From NCBI GenBank assembly GCA_030248065.1, contig JASAMV010003182.1:1-64000 (forward strand): a stretch of DNA of 64,000 nt, read 5' to 3'. This document shows positions 1-11,299 of the stretch, piece by piece (the first letter of the stretch is position 1; every line of letters begins with the position of its first letter). A program made the translations under genes and the position numbers. The notes beneath the pieces were generated by a model, which saw nothing but the letters and a program-made list of their open reading frames with translations, was not told the origin of the DNA and ran no database searches. The stretch is from Rhynchonema sp. JSB1_4 (Eukaryota > Nematoda > Chromadorea > Monhysterida > Xyalidae).

Positions 1-1320
1 AAACCTCACAAAAGGCCCCGTCGAGTGCCAACGGCCACTCCGGGACTGCGTTTCACGCAGGTCTCTTCACGAATAGGAATCCCGCGGGTTCTTCTTCTCG
101 ACGTTTATCACAACACGGTTAGTTACAGTCTCACAACACTGAGTCTTACACACAAGAGAACACAAAATCACACCGAATCTCTCTACGAAAAAGGGCGCGC
201 GATCTCTTCCAAAACAACGAGTCACGTGCGGAGGAGTACGGGAAAGCCGGCCACATCTCCCAACGACCAAATTTGACGAGCCCCTGCGAGTCGCGATGAA
301 GAAGATGAAGAGACGGGACGGGGATAAACGTTCGTTTAAGACGACGCACAGAAGATACGGGGAGCCAACATCTCGATTACTTTACGATACGATTACGGTA
401 GGCGTGGCTGTCGACCAACATAGAAGGCGACGAATGATAGAAGTAGCCACTGTTCGATCGTTGATGGATTCAATTGGATTTGATGATATTAGATTGATGA
501 AGATGGGAAGATCGAACCATTGAGACGGCATGAAGGGAGGAGGACCGGGCTTGCCACTTAAGGCGGGCTCTACTTTGGCGCAAGACGTTTCGAGCCACCC
601 TTCCTCAGTTCATGAAGTATGCCGTCGAAAATCAGTCCAGGGGGAAAATCGACGATTGAATTTAATTAACGAGCCATCACATGAAGCACCATATCCACAT
701 GATGCACGAAAGGGGCTTTGGCACGGCTCTATTATTATGACGACGGATGTAGTTGTAGAGCGCCCAAAAAATGACGAAAAACTAACTAACTAAATCACTA
801 CTAAAATAGAAATCCTAAGCAGCAAGAAATAAACTCAAAGAGAACGACAAAACGCAAAGACTCAATGCAGTAAGAGAAAATACTAATCGGCAAAGTAATG
901 CAAACAACGAACAAAGCACACACAAGAAATATAAACGGCAGTAGAAACAACGACGAAAGGTACTAGTGTGGTGCGTTCAACTCAACTCAAATACACTAAA
1001 AGAAACAACCTAATCAGCAACGACTTCAAAGCACGAGAATTACGAGACGTAAACAAACGGCGAATGATGTAAATGACGGAACGGTTTTACGATAAGAATT
1101 TACGAGAAACAATACAGTATAAATCGATGAATCAGTGATATGGCGATGAATGATACAGGGGTACGTGCGCTTCCTATCTTTCGTCCTCTAATCCAATCGA
1201 ATTCCACCGTTACCAAAAAATCCAAAAAAATCGACATAAACGATGAAAATACACGATGAAATGCAACGGTGTTAGTAGGCATCGAGATTCAACAAAATAC
1301 GAGGTTTGAAAACCCCACCT
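1..1320. other. No gene recognised
   Basis: Short open frames exist on both strands, but none shows a domain, a convincing splice pattern or biased codon use. Bases 790-1100 are A-rich and low in complexity. The C-terminal exons of the SAD-type kinase fragment (minus strand) would lie here if they survive, but I could not identify them. An arginine-rich open stretch on the minus strand at about 1325-1450 could be one more exon of that gene; this is a guess. Confidence 0.4.
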
Positions 1321-1495
1321 GCGGCATTATGCACCTACAGGATTTGACGATCCTCCTTGACGTTTCGGGCTAACGACGACGCGATTGCGTTCGCGGGTCG
1401 CGACGTTCACGTTTCGGCGATGTTCGTCGAGTTGTCGATACTGACGGCGAATATTTCCGACGCATCCATAGACACAAAATCAATCAAAATTTTAC

Positions 1496-2685
<1,190 letters not shown>

Positions 2686-2701
2686 TTATGTTTCATCAGT
2701 T

Positions 2702-3207
2702 TGAGATCCTATGAGCCCCGGTAGGAATCTGCTAGAACAAAAGCCTTCCAGAAAACACGTTTGCCAACCGGAATCCACCAATCCAATCACTGATAAACCG
2801 AAAAACCGAGATTCGTTGCAATGTTCTCGCTCGTTGATTTCGTTCCAATAAATCCAACTCGCTCGATTATATTAGTATTATATTTCAATAATGATGACAG
2901 ATTACCCGGACCAGAATAAGCGCAATCGCGCACAGAACACACACGGGAAAACCAGAAACAAACAATGCCACGAACCGGCCAACGACTCGAATTCCAGAAT
3001 TTCTCTGACAAAACCTTTTTACAAGACGGTGGAGGAAGACTTTGAACGTTAGGTAAGTGAACACCAGAAAGACAAACAAGGTAGAAAAGCACAAATATGA
3101 CATAAAAGGCAGCTTTACGAGAAGATGTTTACCTAAACTAGCTTAAACTAATAGAAAATCACGTAAATATCAGTACATAATCATGATAACTTGAGCGCCA
3201 GACCACA
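2702..3207 (-). repeat. 3' LTR of the retrotransposon
   Basis: This is a direct copy of 16059-16564. On the plus strand it starts TGAGATCCTATGAGCCCCGG and ends GCGCCAGACCACA. Differences from the other LTR are scattered substitutions and two single-base indels. The flanking sequence to the left is the intron just upstream of a SAD-type kinase exon. Confidence 0.93.
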
Positions 3208-3215
3208 TCCCCCTT
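3208..3215 (-). promoter_or_regulatory. Polypurine tract (plus-strand primer)
   Basis: Read on the element (minus) strand, AAGGGGGA directly abuts the TGTGGTC start of the 3' LTR. This is the expected position and composition of an LTR-element polypurine tract, and it fixes the element's orientation and LTR border. Confidence 0.85.
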
Positions 3216-4111
3216 GCACAGCTTCGTTGTACCACAACGACCATAGAGATGGAGACGGAGAGTTGTCCTTTTAATAATACTAATCCGGTAGAAGGGGCGT
3301 CTTATCCTCAATCGGGCATGCACTCAGGCAAGCAATCCGACCAAGACGGAAAACCGGCACCTCACCTTCACAACCAAGATCAATATTAAGGGCCATCCTT
3401 GATATTGAATAGAAGATTTTAATAACAGATAGTCGTTCATTCTGTATTCTTTATATACCGTAATTTACGATAGATTCGGAATAAATTTATAGAAGACAGT
3501 TACTCTTTTGAATTGAGATGATGGTTGTTCCGTTCAACACGGATGGATTGACTGTTTAATACTGTTGTTTACGGCAATGCAAATTTACGTGACCGCCATG
3601 GGCAAGTCAACCGTGTTTGAGGGGAAGCTCGCTGGCAACGAGAACATTTCAATAATAATGTATGAATAAAATCAAGTGGTGTAACAACAATCACGACGTC
3701 TGTACGCAGGGCTCAAAATTCGGGGAACTTGTTTACAAGAGCTCCCTCTTTTAAGCCAACCATAGAAATCGCCGTACAAATATAACACTCACAATATTCA
3801 TACATTCTCCCGTACATTCACTGGTACTCTAATCAGAGCATGTCGCTCATCAGGAGTAAGCAGCAACGGGTTCGTTCTGTTCTGTTCATCCAATATTCCA
3901 ATTCATTCAATTTCTTTTCTCGTTACTCCCTCACGGCAATATAAGAATATAAATTTTCTTTCTCATCCATCAAACATCCACCGCAATGAACAGAATATAA
4001 ATCAACTCATCTCTCGAGTAACAACAACAAATAACGAATAACAAAAATAATTAACAGGCGTTAACCAATCAACCGGTATAAGAATACGAATAATCGACAT
4101 AACTTTAACTT
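3216..4111. other. Retrotransposon 3' non-coding region
   Basis: About 0.9 kb between the third ORF and the polypurine tract. It is AT-rich, with no ORF, domain or strong repeat that I could recognise. It is internal to the element, between ORF3 and the 3' LTR. Confidence 0.6.
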
Positions 4112-5791
4112 TCACTTTTTCGGCGGCTTTGGCAGTCTGCCATACACTTTGGTTCCCACAGTCGTCTTCGGCTGCGACTTTGTCGACTCCTGCGACTTCG
4201 ACTTTGCCGAACTCGACGACTTCACCGGAAACGTACGACTACTCATGGTACTGCTGCCCGAACGAGATGCACTCGTCGACGGCTGATCAGTGTGCGTCAC
4301 ACTGGCCGTACTTTGCATCGGTCGAGCACTTTGCTGCACCTGTTGTCCTTGTCCAGTCTCATAACGGTACGTAGTGCCATGTTTCGTTGGCTTCGCTTTG
4401 AAGTACATGGACTTACTGAACTGTCCGCCATCATCTTCCTCTTCATCCTCCTCCTCTTCTTCCTGTTCAGCGGCCGATGGCAATTGAGCCAATTTCTCGT
4501 CGGCCAACTTTCGCAAATATTGCCACTCTTCCACAGAGTGCTCTTGTCCAGCCGGGGCAACAACCTCGCTGTTGTGTGACATACTGGGGCATCTGACCAC
4601 CATGCCATGTCGCACCGAAGTCGGGCACTCCGCGTCCACGACCTCGTCCACCACGTCCACCACGACTCATGAACACCTTAGCACCATAGCCTCTGAACCC
4701 ACCACGTGGACCAAGTTGTTGGAACCCACGACCGCGTCCGCGTCCATACGCTGGTGCCTGTTGTTGTGTTCGTCCTTGTGGACATTCCTGCGCCAAGTGA
4801 CCGTATGCACCACATGTGTAACATGTGCCTTGCACAACGCCACCGTATGCGCCCCTGCCGGCACCGTAACCCCGACCACGAGCTCGACTTTGAGCATACT
4901 GTTCCTGTCGCGAGACTCGCTGTTGCTGTTGAGCTTGCAATTGATCTTCGATCGGCGGTCGCTCTGGGGTAGGTTGACGCGTCCTGCGTCGTCCGCCCTC
5001 GCTGGAACCCGAGCTGGGTATCGAACGAACCGTCGTTTGCGACTCTGAACGTTTAGTGCGTTTCACCTGTGGTTGACTGAGTGAACGCGAACGTTTATCG
5101 ACAGAAGCTTGTGGCTCAACAAACGTCTCTCAAACAAACGGTCACTCTGCTTCTTTTTCCGCGATTCTTTCTGTTTTGGCTCTTCCTGTTCCTGCTCCTC
5201 CTCCCCCTCAGCCGACAGTCGCCCCGACTGTTCCTGTCCTTCATCCATACTGATTTGCTGGATGCCACCATTCATCCAGTCATCGACAGATGGTATGCCG
5301 ATCGCGTATGGTGGCTTGTTTTCCATGGTGTCAAATGGCATTTCATCACCTCGAAACCAGTCGTCTGTCAGTACTGATAATTGCTCAGCAATGGACAGCG
5401 CAATTGGTACTTGCACGTCATCACTGGCCAGTGTCAAGTCGACGTCACTCATTTCGAGTATGTGCCCTTCAGCTGTACGACGTTGATGCTCTCTGGCAGT
5501 CAAACGTTCACTGACAACAGCTGGATCACCACGGAACATCACATGTCTTTCCTCACCATCATCTGTGTGATTCTGTGACAGTAACATCTTGAAGCGCGGC
5601 TTGTGCGCCCATTTCTCCTCATCTGTCACTTCCATTTCAATCTCTTGTTGTTCATCATCAACATGAACTTGTTCTTGCATCGCCTCAGGCGTAGGCGGTT
5701 GTGGTGGTGGTACAATAACTCCAGTCGATTGGTCCTTAGACCCACTTGCACCACTTGACGACTTGTCGTCCATTCTTCCTGACGATTTCAC
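4112..5791 (-). pseudogene. Retrotransposon third ORF: acidic, RGG-rich, CCHC zinc-knuckle protein (frameshifted)
   Basis: Three overlapping minus-strand frames make one interrupted coding region. The first (5791-5063) is acidic and polar. The second (5066-4467) carries one CCHC knuckle (CYTCGAYGHLAQEC) inside RG/RGG-rich sequence. The third (4663-4112) continues with PAGQEHSVEEWQYLRKLADE, a Glu/Asp run and a Ser/Lys-rich tail. The frame steps by -1 near 5120 and by +1 near 4610, so the last part is back in the first frame, as expected of two indels in one ORF of about 560 codons. It sits where env occurs in some Ty3/Gypsy elements, but I see no signal peptide, membrane segment or glycosylation-rich ectodomain. 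Nucleic-acid binding is inferred from the knuckle and RGG repeats. It could be a duplicated nucleocapsid-like module; its function is unknown. Confidence 0.7.
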
Positions 5792-6369
5792 AATTCAAAT
5801 TTTTGATCGCTGTAGATTGATTGCAACGAATGTAATTTCACCAATCTGCAAATAGTTGTAGCCATTAGTGATGAACCTCATCGTACATGTACATAAGCGG
5901 AGACATGGACAGTGCAGACTTATACGTACCAATCCTGAGTAAATCCCGAAAGAAGTAAACATGGCGTGCAAAATATAAAAGGGGCAAAGCGAGCAAACAT
6001 GCGTATAGAAGGTGAAGTTAATAAGGCCTAACAGATGTTAAGGATGCAAGATATGAAGCAGATAGAAAGTACTAGCACAAAAAGCACAAAAGGGACATGA
6101 GGACATTGGCCGATATCCACACGTTTTAAGGCTTCCCGCCAGTCACCACTCTTCCCAGCTACTACATAGGCTATTATCCCTGCCATTTAACATTCACAGT
6201 TCACCGAAATGCGGCCGCGTGGCGAACTCTGCAGTGTAATATCCCCATTACACAAAATTGTTGCTGCAGCTTATAATGCTGTATCACAATGCGGTAGGGC
6301 GAAGGGAGGTAGAACATTGGACACACGACATTATATCATCGGGACAAAATAGTAGGGCAACGTTCCGTG

Positions 6370-6494
6370 CTCCTACAGACACTTCACGTCCACAGTCGAC
6401 GTATCGTTAGTGCCAAGCAGTTATCAAGATAATTTAGTAGGGCTCTCTCTCCTACAGACACTTCACGTCCACAACTGACGTATCGTTAGTGCCA
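6370..6494. repeat. 46 bp direct repeat, two copies
   Basis: Copies at 6370-6415 and 6449-6494 share ctcctacagacacttcacgt and end cgtatcgttagtgcca. Each is preceded by tagtagggc. They lie in the non-coding stretch between pol and ORF3 (5792-6817), where I see no gene. A role in a subgenomic promoter or RNA structure is possible but unsupported. Confidence 0.75.
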
Positions 6495-6817
6495 CCCAAA
6501 TAAAAAATAATACAAGTCCCATCGTTACGTTTGCATGTGCTGCTTCCCAACGCCGTAATTAATTTTTCTACGAATTTAAACGCCATTTCGTTCAATTAAA
6601 TTAAAGCCCACGATCGGCATAACTTTATCCTGCTGTCAACCGTTCCCGGTTAAAATATACTGTGGCAACCACTGCACTTGCCGCCAACAGCCTCGGCCAG
6701 CCGCAAACACGTATACAAACGTAACAAATAACATAACAATTTTTTAATAACATAACTGTAACGAAAATAAGCATGTTTGTATATACAGTATGTACAAAAT
6801 TTTCGTCAAACGGTCGA

Positions 6818-9800
6818 TCAAAATTCCTCGGGCTCCGTGCCGCGCAAGTGATACCGTTTGTTTGCGCGACGCGAACGTTTAGCCACGAGCTTCATTTCGT
6901 ATTTCTGTTTCTCCGGCACGTATACGACTGTGTGACCAGTCCAAATTTTGTCGTTGTCTATCTCGTCACACACACGTGTCACTTTCTCCACGTTCACCGT
7001 AAATGTCTGAACCGGTCCTTCATCCAAGCGGTACACATCCACGGTATTATTGGTATTCATTCGTGTCACCATGAATGGACCAGTGTAGCTACGGGCCATT
7101 TTGTAGTCCTCGCCCTGAGCCACACGTGTGTCATATATCCAGACACGTTCACCCGGTTGCAATGGTTTGAAACGTTTCTCAGCCTTGGCACTGCGTTGTT
7201 TGAAACGTTGCTGCACAGTCTGCAGTCCTGTCATGACTTCACTGTAGATGCCGGGCATCGCACGCACCAACCGTGTGATGTAATCCGGTGCATCACAGTA
7301 CTTTTTCCTCACAGTTTCGTCCAACACAGAATTCGACGGCAATCGCATCGGTCGGCCATGTTCAACGAAGAACGGAGCCAACCCGGTGCTTGTCTGTGGC
7401 ACAGCATTGTAGTACATGAGCACCAATGGCAGAACTTCATCCCAGTCACAGGAATCTGGTGGCAATGCACGTGCTAGCATGTTCATGACCGTTTTATTGG
7501 CACGTTCAACCAATCCATTGGACTGTGGATGGTATGTAGTAGTACAGTTGTGCTTGGTGCCCAGGACCAAGTCGATCTGTTGCTGCAGTTTGCCTGTGAA
7601 CTGTGCACCTTGATCCGTCACCAACGTTTGTGGCACACCGTGACATCTGACATACTGTAGGTAGTGAGTCATGCACGTTTCAGCCGACATATCTGGCATT
7701 GGATATGCGTCCAAGTATTTGGAGAACGCATCCACAAGTACCAGCAGGTACAGATTGCCACTTGTTGTCATTGGGGGCATGCGCAAAATGTCCATATGCA
7801 CGCGCTCACCCGGTGCATTCACGATTTCGAACGATCCAATCATTTTCTTGACACGTCTATGTTGGCCGGTCACAGTTGCACACTTGAAGCAACTATTGTA
7901 GTGCGCCTGTACGTCCTTCAACATTGTGATCCAGAAGAACTCGCGTCTAAATGCCAACATCATTTTATCCACTCCGAAATGACCTGACCGTTCATGCATT
8001 TGTTCGAGCAATTCATTGCGCATTGACTCTGGCACACAGACTTGATGTGAGCCCGATTTGTCGTGAATGTGCTTCACCACACCTCGTGTATCTGTGTAGA
8101 AGCTTGAATGATGCCGATCAATGTAGTCGTCGAACTCAGTTTTCGGCTCCGTTAATGGCTGCAACGGATCAGCCAGTTTCGATCTGAGTCTGTTTATGAA
8201 TCGGTCTTCAGACTGCTTTTTCACCACTTCGGCCACTGCCTCACTGACTTGTGCATCGGCATCTGTTGTGCCAGATGTGGTTGGCTCCTGATCATCCACG
8301 ACCACCAATTGTTTCTGTCTGCGTTCATTCAACTCTTTCATTTCGCCCTTGGTCAATCCACGCGGTTTCATCTTGCGTTTGTAGTCTTTCATACCGCGTC
8401 TGCCACGTGTCGCGACTTTCTTGACTACGACGGCGTAGTCGTCGCAACAGAAATCAGCCAGGTGCACACTCTTGACTGCCTCTGGATTCGTGACTGTCTG
8501 AGCGTGTTCCTTGTCAGCCTCTGGCTTGTCGGCATCATGATCGTCGGACAATTCATTCTCGATCATTGTCCATTCCTCATCCAGATCGAACTCGTACTTG
8601 TCATCAACATGCGCTAGCGAAACGTTCTTGGCCGAGACGTGCGCAACTTTCGTTCGTGCGTCTTCTGTCTCATCGTAATTGGCCACTGATCTGGGGTCAT
8701 TTACATCCGATGCCTCCGTTTCTTCCAGATTCTCAAGTCGATCACATTCCGATTTGAACGACGGTGCGTCCTCTGGGATACGACTGAGGAAATCCGGGAC
8801 GTGGTTGCCACGACCAGGCGTGTACACCACTTTTGGATTCAGCATCGCGATCTCGTTCACCCATTTCTCCACACGACGATTGCCACGCATTCGACTACGC
8901 ATGCAGTCACGCAGTGCGATGTGATCGGTCACCACGAGTATATCACGACCACGCACGTAATTGTCGAATTTGTTCAACGCCCATTTCATGCCCAGACATT
9001 CCAACTCGGTCGCACTGTAGTTCATTTCGGCTGCGGTTGTGGCTCGTGACGCATAAGCCACTGGATGCAGCTTGTCGTCGGCACCGACTTGTTCGAGCAC
9101 CGCACCGATTCCGACCTTGCTAGCGTCCGTTCGCACAACCCAAGACTTGTTCATGTCGCAGAATTGCAACATCACCGGGTCAGTAGTCAATTTCATTTTC
9201 AGTTCGTCGAACGCTTTCTGCTGCTCGACACCCCAATTGTTGCCGATCACACCATTTTTCACTCGATCTTTGTGCAGCAGCAGATTCAACGGGTTGCTGA
9301 TCTTGGCACAGCCGGGGATGAAGTTTCGATAGAAACTCACCATGCCCAGGAATCGACGCAGACTGCGAACTGTCTTTGGCACATCGTACTCAGCGATAGC
9401 CGATGTCTTTGACTTTGACGTGTGCACGCCATGACGATCCAACGTGTAGCCGAGGAATTCGACACGTTCCTGCAGGAATTTGCATTTCTTCGGCTGCATC
9501 AGCAGGCCGCATTCGCTCAGACGTGCGAACACGCGCTCCAGCAGCTCGACGTGCTCTTCGACCGTCTTCGTGGCCACAATGACATCGTCCAAGTACACAA
9601 ACACCCGATCGTCGAAATCACGGAACACCTTGTTCATAATTCGCTGGAACACAGGTGGAGCATTGCAAACACCCATTGGCATCATGCGGTAACGGAATGT
9701 GCCATACGGTGTCACAAACTGCGTCTTGTCACGCGAATTCGGGTGCACGCGGATCTGATGAAACCCGCTGAACAGATCCATTGTGGAGAATATGCACGGT

Positions 9801-11299
9801 TTTCCGGCACCGATCAGGTCCAGTATCTCCTGTGGACGCGGCAGATTGTATTTGTCTTTGACCGTGATCATGTTCAGTCTGCGGTAATCCACCACAATTC
9901 TCAGACTTCCGTCTTTCTTGATCACCGGTACGATCGCAGCACTCCAACCACTGTTTGACGGTTCAATTATGCCTGTTTTCAGCTGCTCTTCCAATTTCTC
10001 ACGCAGCATTTCACGATACTTGTATGGGAACTGACGTGGCGCCTCCACGATAGGGGCCGCGTCACCGGTATTGATTTCGAACTGCATTTCCTCACCGGCA
10101 TCAGCACGATCCGAAGCAAATACGTGGAATGACTGATGGTATTGCTTTGCCAGTCGCACGAATTGATCGATCTGTCGTTGATCACATTTGGATCCCAGGA
10201 GGGTCTTGGTTAGCTTCTCAGCCAACTTTTCCTCTCGCTGTTCAACTGTGGCTGCAGTCCCAAATTGTTGCTGTTCGATTTGACGTGAGACATCATACAC
10301 GATCTTTCGAATGTCGACAACGCCACAGTCAATATCACGTAGGCTGACACCATCATTTTCACTGAGCGGGTTCTCGGCAACCACATGAAGCTTTTTCACA
10401 ACCGCATACGCTTCGTCGAACTTCATGTCAACGCCCATGTGTTTGTTGTTGACCGAATAAGCAAATGCCTTGCAGTCTACAAGCTTATGTTCGGTATCAG
10501 TCACAGGGCACAATGCACACTTCTTCTGCATGGCTTCTTGATGTTTCATGTCAGCAGGTAACTGAGTCATCGGGTTCTCTGTCGATGTGATTGCTTTGAC
10601 CGTGTCCATGTCACCAATTTTCATGTGGCGCCTCCACTTGTACGTGTTCCCAGACGTATTGAGCACTTCCATTTTGAACCGATTGTTCTTGTCAACGGCC
10701 ACCAGACATTCAGTCATGACGTTGGTTTGTACCCGTGGTGACACTTTGTAACATCGGTTCGGGCCAAGGTCTTGATATTCGGTCAACTCATCATCCGTCA
10801 GTTTGCTCGGCACAACTTCAAACTCGACAACGTTCTGGGTGAACGGTCGAATCTTTAGATGTTTCAATGTTCGCACCACGCCACGAATCACACGTTGCTC
10901 ATTCGGTTTAGTTGAAACAGGGTCGCTCACTTTAGCGACTTTCACGCGACCGGTTTGAGTGATCACCGGCGAGGCCCGGAATGCATGATGTTCTGGTTCG
11001 TCATCGGCCTCGGATTGTGTCATTGGGGGTCGGATTGGTGTGTCCACCGAGACCAGACACTGCCCTGTTGTGTATATTTCTCGCAAACGCGGTTCTGGCA
11101 CACGTTGCACATGGGGCGCCCATTTACCAATTATGCATTCCACCATACCTCCCAGTAGTATTTCGGGTTCAGCCTCTCGGTCTTCGATTGCAAACGGGAA
11201 TAGACAGATTTTATAGCCGATCTTGAGTTTTAGCAATGCGAATGGTCCCATTCGTCCGGCATTCTTTTTCACGAAATGCACCACAGGGGATGTGATCAA
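6818..11299 (-). CDS. pol: Retrotransposon Pol: protease C-part, reverse transcriptase, RNase H, integrase
   Basis: An uninterrupted 1493-codon frame. Residues 1-60 complete the retropepsin begun in the gag frame, with EILLGG as the C-terminal ILG motif. Reverse transcriptase spans about 440-620, with DGSLRIVVDYRRLN, STMDLFSGFHQI and catalytic YLDD at 569-572. RNase H spans about 715-845 (RTDASKVGIGAVLEQ, TELECLGMKWAL, VVTDHIALRD). The integrase zinc-binding HHCC region is about 1102-1141. Its catalytic triad is D1170 (HMD), D1229 (VTDQG) and E1265 (GLVERANK), a DD35E spacing. A GPF-type motif (YTGPFMV) lies near the C-terminus. The frame is +1 relative to gag-pro and overlaps it by 89 bp, so expression probably needs +1 frameshifting. 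The ORF's first ATG lies in the overlap and need not be a true start. An acidic linker (850-1060) separates RNase H from integrase. Confidence 0.95.
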   Translation of the reverse strand: MITSPVVHFVKKNAGRMGPFALLKLKIGYKICLFPFAIEDREAEPEILLGGMVECIIGKWAPHVQRVPEPRLREIYTTGQCLVSVDTPIRPPMTQSEADDEPEHHAFRASPVITQTGRVKVAKVSDPVSTKPNEQRVIRGVVRTLKHLKIRPFTQNVVEFEVVPSKLTDDELTEYQDLGPNRCYKVSPRVQTNVMTECLVAVDKNNRFKMEVLNTSGNTYKWRRHMKIGDMDTVKAITSTENPMTQLPADMKHQEAMQKKCALCPVTDTEHKLVDCKAFAYSVNNKHMGVDMKFDEAYAVVKKLHVVAENPLSENDGVSLRDIDCGVVDIRKIVYDVSRQIEQQQFGTAATVEQREEKLAEKLTKTLLGSKCDQRQIDQFVRLAKQYHQSFHVFASDRADAGEEMQFEINTGDAAPIVEAPRQFPYKYREMLREKLEEQLKTGIIEPSNSGWSAAIVPVIKKDGSLRIVVDYRRLNMITVKDKYNLPRPQEILDLIGAGKPCIFSTMDLFSGFHQIRVHPNSRDKTQFVTPYGTFRYRMMPMGVCNAPPVFQRIMNKVFRDFDDRVFVYLDDVIVATKTVEEHVELLERVFARLSECGLLMQPKKCKFLQERVEFLGYTLDRHGVHTSKSKTSAIAEYDVPKTVRSLRRFLGMVSFYRNFIPGCAKISNPLNLLLHKDRVKNGVIGNNWGVEQQKAFDELKMKLTTDPVMLQFCDMNKSWVVRTDASKVGIGAVLEQVGADDKLHPVAYASRATTAAEMNYSATELECLGMKWALNKFDNYVRGRDILVVTDHIALRDCMRSRMRGNRRVEKWVNEIAMLNPKVVYTPGRGNHVPDFLSRIPEDAPSFKSECDRLENLEETEASDVNDPRSVANYDETEDARTKVAHVSAKNVSLAHVDDKYEFDLDEEWTMIENELSDDHDADKPEADKEHAQTVTNPEAVKSVHLADFCCDDYAVVVKKVATRGRRGMKDYKRKMKPRGLTKGEMKELNERRQKQLVVVDDQEPTTSGTTDADAQVSEAVAEVVKKQSEDRFINRLRSKLADPLQPLTEPKTEFDDYIDRHHSSFYTDTRGVVKHIHDKSGSHQVCVPESMRNELLEQMHERSGHFGVDKMMLAFRREFFWITMLKDVQAHYNSCFKCATVTGQHRRVKKMIGSFEIVNAPGERVHMDILRMPPMTTSGNLYLLVLVDAFSKYLDAYPMPDMSAETCMTHYLQYVRCHGVPQTLVTDQGAQFTGKLQQQIDLVLGTKHNCTTTYHPQSNGLVERANKTVMNMLARALPPDSCDWDEVLPLVLMYYNAVPQTSTGLAPFFVEHGRPMRLPSNSVLDETVRKKYCDAPDYITRLVRAMPGIYSEVMTGLQTVQQRFKQRSAKAEKRFKPLQPGERVWIYDTRVAQGEDYKMARSYTGPFMVTRMNTNNTVDVYRLDEGPVQTFTVNVEKVTRVCDEIDNDKIWTGHTVVYVPEKQKYEMKLVAKRSRRANKRYHLRGTEPEEF

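Noticed and set aside
4129..5578. Plus-strand open frames over the third ORF
   Set aside because: Shadows of the Gly/Arg/Glu-rich minus-strand frames; no motif of their own.
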